A DNA stretch of 64,000 nt from Acanthococcus lagerstroemiae (Eukaryota > Arthropoda > Insecta > Hemiptera > Eriococcidae), in contig CM063112.1 in NCBI GenBank assembly GCA_031841125.1, positions 30,468,603-30,532,602 on the forward strand. Reading direction: 5' to 3'. This document shows positions 58,549-64,000 of the stretch, one piece after another (the first letter of the stretch is position 1; every line of letters starts with the position of its first letter). The notes under the pieces are model-generated. The model saw only the letters and a list, made by a program, of their open reading frames with translations, searched no databases and was not told the DNA's origin. The translations under genes and the position numbers were made by a program.

Positions 58549-60595
58549 ATAAAGAATTTCGTGGATGGGACATTTCCAGAAAACTAATACGAAATGAAAG
58601 TGTTTAATTTGGAACGATAACAAAGCTGAGTTGGGTTCACGTTTTCGTCTGTAATGGACGAACAAAGGCTAACAGAGAAAGAAAAGGAATTATTTTACCG
58701 ACATCATGACGAATCCCGATTTCGACAGTTTCGATCTTGATTCACAAAAATCGCTGGATCTCGAAAACTAAGATCGATGAACTGGGACCTTATTCCCGGC
58801 ACTGCTACATATTTTAGTTCGGCTATTTGACTGCTCTCAGTTCCCTATACTCCTTCCCCCCTACAAAAAGGTTACTTACGGCTCCGGGTGTCCCACAGCT
58901 TAGAAATGCTGATTTTACGTGTAAACCACTGAACAGACTCCCTTGTGAACTGAGACCCGCTTGTACAAGCTGTAAGCACTCTGCGTCGAAATATCGCAGG
59001 GGACTTTATTTCAAGAGCCACCCTATAAAAGGCGATTCGATTATCCACGAACATGCCATCGCGACTTCACGACCTCGCTGGCGTTTTATTCAAGAAGCCC
59101 AGTTTCTGTCAACGTCAACGAAAGTTCGTAAACTTTGTCATTTCCCACTTGGAAATCTTTTTCCCTTCTACATAACTCAACTTCGAAATTCGCCCGCTAA
59201 ATCCGTCCTCACAAAAAGTTGTTTTCGTCAAACTTAAGTACACTTCCACCCCGTTTATATCAATCAATCGAGATTACATTCGGTGGAAATCGCAAGCTGC
59301 GCGAATTCGTGAAAGTACACCATCGATTCTAACCCTAAGCAATACCGGTAAATGAAATGAGAAAAAAAAATGTAGAAACGAAGAGAAAACATTTGATAAA
59401 AAGGAAAAAAAAACAACTAGAATGAAACCACGGTATTCACTTATGAACTAGAGAGATTTAACAAATTTATCGTTTCCATTCTCCGAGTGCCCATCTGCGA
59501 GGAATGTTCTCATCCGGTAAGATCTGTAAAAAGAAAAGAAAAAAGAAAACCGTGAATTCGTTGAGTCGAACCGCGTGCACGAATGACAGACAGCCAACCG
59601 ACGGCCGACTATTAAAATCTCGACTTGAAATTAAATTTTTCGAGTTCGGGTTCGGCTACCCGCCGAATACAAGACAGGATATGAGGGGCTGAATCCGCCG
59701 TCGGTATATAAGGAAAGTCGACGGCATATTTTTGAACGCTATGCCGTGAAATTCGTGCACCCTGCATCCGTCTTCTGCGCTGTTCTCCATCCCTAGCAGC
59801 TGACCTACAAACCCCGTAGTGAATTCGAACATGACGCGTGCCGGATGGAAAAGGAAACAGCACGTACTGTGTAGGCGATTGTTTTGACTTTGGTACGAGA
59901 AAATCGAGTTTTACTACGCGCTGCGTCGCAGCTCGAAAATTTTCGAAAAGAGACCATCACGTCGTCAAAAAATCACGTCAACTCGTAACCATCACGACGT
60001 AACAAATTTTTAATTTGATCGCGACCTGATTCACACTTCTCGGCGCAATACGTACGGACACATTGCACCCTGGACCGGATTACACATCACGTGCCTAGAT
60101 AGGAGACAAATGAAAATATAAACTGAACTTGCGGGATTAGTTGCTAATGGCGAGTCAGTTACATTTTTGAGCTATCACAGATATATACTTTTACTCATTT
60201 TTAGGGTTGGCCATGAGTAGCCGAGCTTATTGCAATCACTATTTTCTTTTAGGGTCGGTTACAAAATTCAGTGACAGTTCAGTTCAGTAGCACGTTATTT
60301 CAGTTCATTGATCTGATTCGGTTCAGTGGCACCTTGTTCTCAAGAAAACAATTAGGTGAAAATATGAGAAGCTCCGAGCGGTTTCTCCAAGAAACAGAGC
60401 TGGAACAACTTCGTCTCTAGTATCAACCCTGTTTCCTGCTCCATTATGTGGAGTAACATTAAACTGATAACAGGGACGAAAACGAGCTTCAACATCCCGT
60501 TCTTGATCGTCAGTCATCAAGTCATTTCCAACCCACCTGATATATCTCTGAAGCCTTAGCCAATCACTACGCGGTAGCATCGTCCGATTCAGCTC
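58549..60595. other. no gene recognised; mostly single-copy DNA
   Basis: Moderate GC, few simple repeats. The 136-codon open frame at 58827-59237 (+) has no ATG at its beginning and no domain. A CAGTTCAGT word cluster lies at 60265-60330, reminiscent of 13160-13270. No RNA gene found. Confidence 0.4.
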
Positions 60596-61043
60596 ATGAC
60601 CCTCAATTTTTAACCTACAAAAAACAAGCAGAAACGAGCCAGCTCGACCTTCCCACCAAGATTCAGGATCTACCCTACAACCAACCCATCACAGAAGCGG
60701 AAGTCACAGTCCCCATCCATCAATGTTTTAAAAACTTCGCCCTTGGCCTGATCGCATTGTACCAGCCATGCTCAAGCATCTCCACTCTAATGCCATCTGT
60801 CACTTAACATCGCTATTTAACAAAATACTACAATCAGGTTCCTACCTACCTAATTGGAAAACAGCTATTGTCACACCAATCAAAAAACCCTCCTCAGGCG
60901 CCTCTCTACCCAAGTCATATCGCCCCATCTCACTTACTAGCGTCCTCGGCAAAATGTTTGAAAAAATCATCAACAAAAGGCTAGTCTGGTACCTGGAATC
61001 TAACAACGGACTTTCGGCGTCACAGTACGGCTTTCGGAAATAA
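60596..61043 (+). pseudogene. jockey-like LINE reverse transcriptase fragment
   Basis: After a frame break near 60745 (a shifted LGPDRIVP) the frame 60768-61043 reads MLKHLHSNAICHLTSLFNKI, NWKTAIVTPIKKPSSG, KSYRPISLTSVLGKMFEKII and NGLSASQYGFRK, then a stop. This is the N-terminal part of a jockey-type reverse transcriptase; motif A and the xxDD motif are missing. Sequence after 61080 is a GACTCTT-family tract, so the LINE is truncated at or near that boundary. Confidence 0.88.
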
Positions 61044-61079
61044 TCAATGCTCATGGCCCTAAAGCATTTAATTAGGCTT

Positions 61080-61310
61080 GAAGAGTTTCAAAAATCTCAC
61101 TAAAGCAGAGAATGGTTTCAAAAAATATCCGTTATGTGTAAGAGTCTTAAAGTAGTCTTGAGAACTCTAAAGAAAGATTGGAAAAATCTTAATGAATTTC
61201 GAAGAATTGTGAACCCGTCTAGATGATTTTCAAAGGACCTTGAATAAGTATAGAAAAGTAATTTCAATGAAATTCTGATATCAAATCTGAGGTAAGCGTG
61301 AAACATAATC
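61080..61310. repeat. GACTCTT-family tract, direct copy of 4720-4870
   Basis: GAATTTCGAAGAATTGTGAA, CCCGTCTAGATGATTTTC and GAATAAGTATAGAAAAG align with GAATCTCGAAGAATCTAAA, CCCGTCTGAATGATTTCC and TAATAAGTATGAAAAAG at 4800-4865, in the same orientation. Confidence 0.75.
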
Positions 61311-61489
61311 CGGCCATATTATTTTATTTCTCCCTCCCCCTCAAATGTACTTATTCTTATTATATTTTGTGCTATAAAATTCTAAGCTTCCAGGATAGCT
61401 TAATGAGGGCAACCCTCTTATTATTGATGACATTCTGCGCAACATCAGTTTCGCAACAAAACTTCTGAAACCTAGTCGATGTCCAAAAA

Positions 61490-61800
61490 CAAAACAATGT
61501 CAAATTTGGGGCCAAATCATGGGATCATATTATCATTATCTGATTAAATTTTAGAAGTTAGCAACTTAGAAGCTCACATTCCAATATATTGTTCAATTTT
61601 CCAAGTCGAGTCAATGTTGCCGACAAGAACGGGTTAAATTTGGATTAGCAGGCCCAAACTGGCATCGAATCTGAAATCTCATTGGATTTTCAAAATTAGT
61701 GACCAAAGGAAACCATACTTTCATTATTCATTTAATTTTTCTAACAAAACGAATCCAGTTTTTGTTTTACGCAGAAGCAGAGCCGTAAAAATTGGCGACT
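61490..61800. repeat. remnant of the 34-41-kb transposon repeat
   Basis: GTTCAATTTTCCAAGTCGAG, CAAAATTAGTGACCAAAGG and AAACCATACTTTC echo 37108-37130, 38250-38280 and 41300-41330. Confidence 0.55.
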
Positions 61801-64000
61801 TAAGAAACTGACCAGAAATCCACATTTGTCCGTGCGGGCCAAAGATCATGTTTATGGTGCTCATCCACATTATGTCTCAGACAGCCACCTATCAACAACT
61901 TTTTGGAGCCACTTCGGTAGAACTCTTGCCAGAATTTTCGCCGCAGTATGCTAAGAGCATTTCATTGCGTTAGCTTAAGTGTTGCCTTAGCAACTGAAGG
62001 ATGTTCATCCACTGATACGCAGGGCGGAAATCATTTCAGTAGATGTCTGAGAACATAAATATGCTACATTTGGACAAATGTGATGACTTTTTCTCTGGAA
62101 GAGATTATATCCGCCTATGTTTTTATTCCATCCCACTGTGGCCTTGACTTTAGAACTCTTTTTAGCTATTTCCTCATGTTTAATGCTTCATTTTGAGCCA
62201 ATCCAGCCCGCACCTCGATTCTCATTCTGTCTCATGAACTGATTTGAAGAAGTTTGCCGAAAGAATATCATTGCTGGGAATTCAGTCCAACTTCAATATT
62301 TTTTAATGTGATTTTCCGCCGCTCGTGGCATTAATCTTCGAAGAGGAAACTACTCGTTACATGTCTTTCAATTCGATCGGTTTAAGCTGACACGTGAGTA
62401 TCTCAGTCACCCATCAATCACACGCCAGGAATAGAGAAATAGCAAGCAATCCGGATTCGCTCACCTTTTAACAATTTTTCCGAATCACGAAATTTCACGA
62501 GCCATTAAATCGCTGGGGAAAGAAAACGGCCGAACTTTTACTGTTTCTCGGCGCAGACAGGGTCGCGCAAAAAGTTGCACAGCTCAGCAAGCTTTGCTCT
62601 GTCCCGACCATTCGCTTCTTTTCTGCAAGTAATTTCTCGAGCATATAAACCCGATGAAGAGTAATTGGCAGGCTTCGTATTTGAACTGAAAATTGAGGGA
62701 TGAAAAAAGTATGCCCCCTCACGTGTTCGATATCAACTTAACACACTCCCACACGAGATCCGTACCTCTGTTTTTTATCGAGTGCCCGAATTTGGCGAAT
62801 TTCAAAGCAGCCTGCGCGATTGCTCGGGCGTAAAAACGGCTTCGGAACAGCAGGCCGGCCTCATTAAACGAACAATTTAAAGTCGCCGAGGCCTGCAGAG
62901 GCCAAAGAGGGTGAATTTGTGACTCCGTAAGTACCGAGTAATTTTCAAGTTTAAGTAAATATTTATTTCGTGGACGTCCTTAAGCGGAAAGACGGGCGCG
63001 TATAATCGGCGAAAGAATTTATGCCGAAGGACTATTAAAAGGGGCACGCTCGGCGGGATTTATCGTTATCAAACGTGTATCTTTGATTTATAAACGCTAT
63101 ACTACTTTAAAACGGCGAGAGCAGAAGGAAAATTTTATACGCGAATTCTGAAATGAAACGAATAAATTTTCGTTTCGTTGATGGTATTGTACGGGGGAAC
63201 GCTGAGGGGGAGACCGAAAAAGGGGAAAAAAAAAACGAAGAATCGCGGGCCCGAGAGCGTTGTGTGTAATTTCGTCTCAGAGCTTTTATCGTTTTTCAAC
63301 TTCATCAGAATGCGATAAACGAATACGGGGAGATTATTCCCGTCAGCCTTTTTGAGAGTTCGTTGATGCTTTTAACGGGAAATAAGCGTCCGTAATCGGC
63401 TGAATATTTTCAGCTTTATCGTTCGATAGGTACCAATTTCAAATTGTCGAATGTCGAGGGGAAATAGAGGCCAGAACTGCGCCATGATTTGTGTAATCAA
63501 ATTTTTCATGAGATTGAAAATTCCTCGCGGTAATCCCACGCCATCACGCGACTGTGTTTCGGTCAATTGCCGCGCTGCAAATTGCGGGATTTAGGTATTC
63601 ATTTTGATGGTGCAGGGACAGGGTTTCACGTGCTTCGGAAAACGACCAAATTTCGTTTCTCACAGCCCAAAAACTGCTGAAATTTCAACTGTTCCTAATT
63701 TCGGAAAAGATCAAAAATTAAAAATTGTATTTTTGAAGAGAAAATTAAAATTTCTTAGAAAATTGAATGAAATATTGAAAAAGGGATTTTCTTTTCGTTT
63801 ATTTCAAATTTTTTCTAAAGTTTTATTACGTTAATTACATCGGCAGATTTGCTACAATAATTTGTTTATGGATTTGGTTTCTAATAAAAGAAGGAACTGT
63901 GTGGATTAGCTACGTCACTGCGAAGCCATCCCTGGTTTTAAAAACATCGCGAGTAAATTATGAAAAAAGATGCTAAATAATTAAGTTGAACCGAAAATAA
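61801..64000. other. no gene recognised; single-copy DNA
   Basis: Moderate GC with CpG-containing stretches (62460-63270). No repeat structure, RNA gene or open frame with a recognisable domain to the end of the window. Confidence 0.45.

Noticed and set aside
58827..59237. 136-codon open frame
   Set aside because: No ATG at its beginning, no domain, no splice sites or neighbouring exons, and the opposite strand is also partly open.
1..64000. tRNA and rRNA genes
   Set aside because: I scanned by eye for B-box-like GGTTCGANTC sequences with a matching A box and for conserved rRNA stretches and found none. A covariance-model search (tRNAscan, Infernal) would be decisive.

Overview
This is eukaryotic genomic DNA, almost certainly from an arthropod and most likely an insect. 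The base composition is AT-rich with many poly-C and poly-A runs. The only convincing host gene is an intron-split CYP4-type cytochrome P450 with the arthropod-style I-helix signature [13 protein letters not shown]. The non-LTR retrotransposon relics are RTE-like, R1-like and jockey-like, a mix common in insects. I cannot name the species; a hemipteran is only a guess from overall texture. There are no bacterial operons, CRISPR arrays, rRNAs or tRNAs that I can recognise.

Layout. 0-5 kb: degenerate tandem repeats, a pair of small MITE families and a long tract built on the word GACTCTT/AAGAGTC. 5-10.7 kb: that tract is interrupted by MITEs (5045-6202) and by a 4.2-kb fold-back element with GCGGAA-rich arms (6311-10535), which itself holds a 450-bp fold-back element (about 7078-7527). 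12.27-16.10 kb: a 3.8-kb fold-back element with GTCGA-rich arms and 19-bp terminal inverted repeats. A 1.58-kb hAT-like element with an exact 8-bp target duplication sits in its left arm, and a CTTATCAG-word tract ending in a near-perfect 228-bp hairpin forms its core. 17.5-18.5 kb: a decayed RTE-like reverse transcriptase. 19.6-22.6 kb: further repeat tracts. 24.4-26.3 kb: a very AT-rich fold-back element.

27.2-38.9 kb is the most interesting part. The last five exons of a P450 gene (30804-34336, + strand, about 235 residues) lie between two members of one TA-flanked transposon family. One is well preserved (27202-30726) and ends 77 bp before the first visible P450 exon. The other is old and diverged (34451-38858) and begins some 34 bp after the probable polyadenylation signal. 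A relative of the 12.7-kb hAT-like element sits in the second visible intron. The P450 N-terminal half was not found.

40-46 kb: more arrays of the same repeat family, and a MITE nested inside another MITE (42329-43058). 45.7-49.8 kb: fragments of R1-like (+) and RTE-like (-) LINEs. The RTE copy is the best preserved, with an intact YADD motif and one obvious frameshift. 52-53.5 kb: a 232-bp tandem duplication and a 44-bp poly-A. 54.4-56.85 kb: a satellite array of about 220-bp units, split by a MITE. 58.0-58.6 kb: two adjacent palindromes. 60.6-61.05 kb: a jockey-like fragment. The last 2 kb, and several other 0.5-2-kb stretches, look like single-copy non-coding DNA.

The P450 is the only gene here likely to act in host physiology. 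The recurrent theme is transposable elements whose subterminal arms have been filled with degenerate copies of one short word, a different word for each family. That is the best candidate for something under-described.
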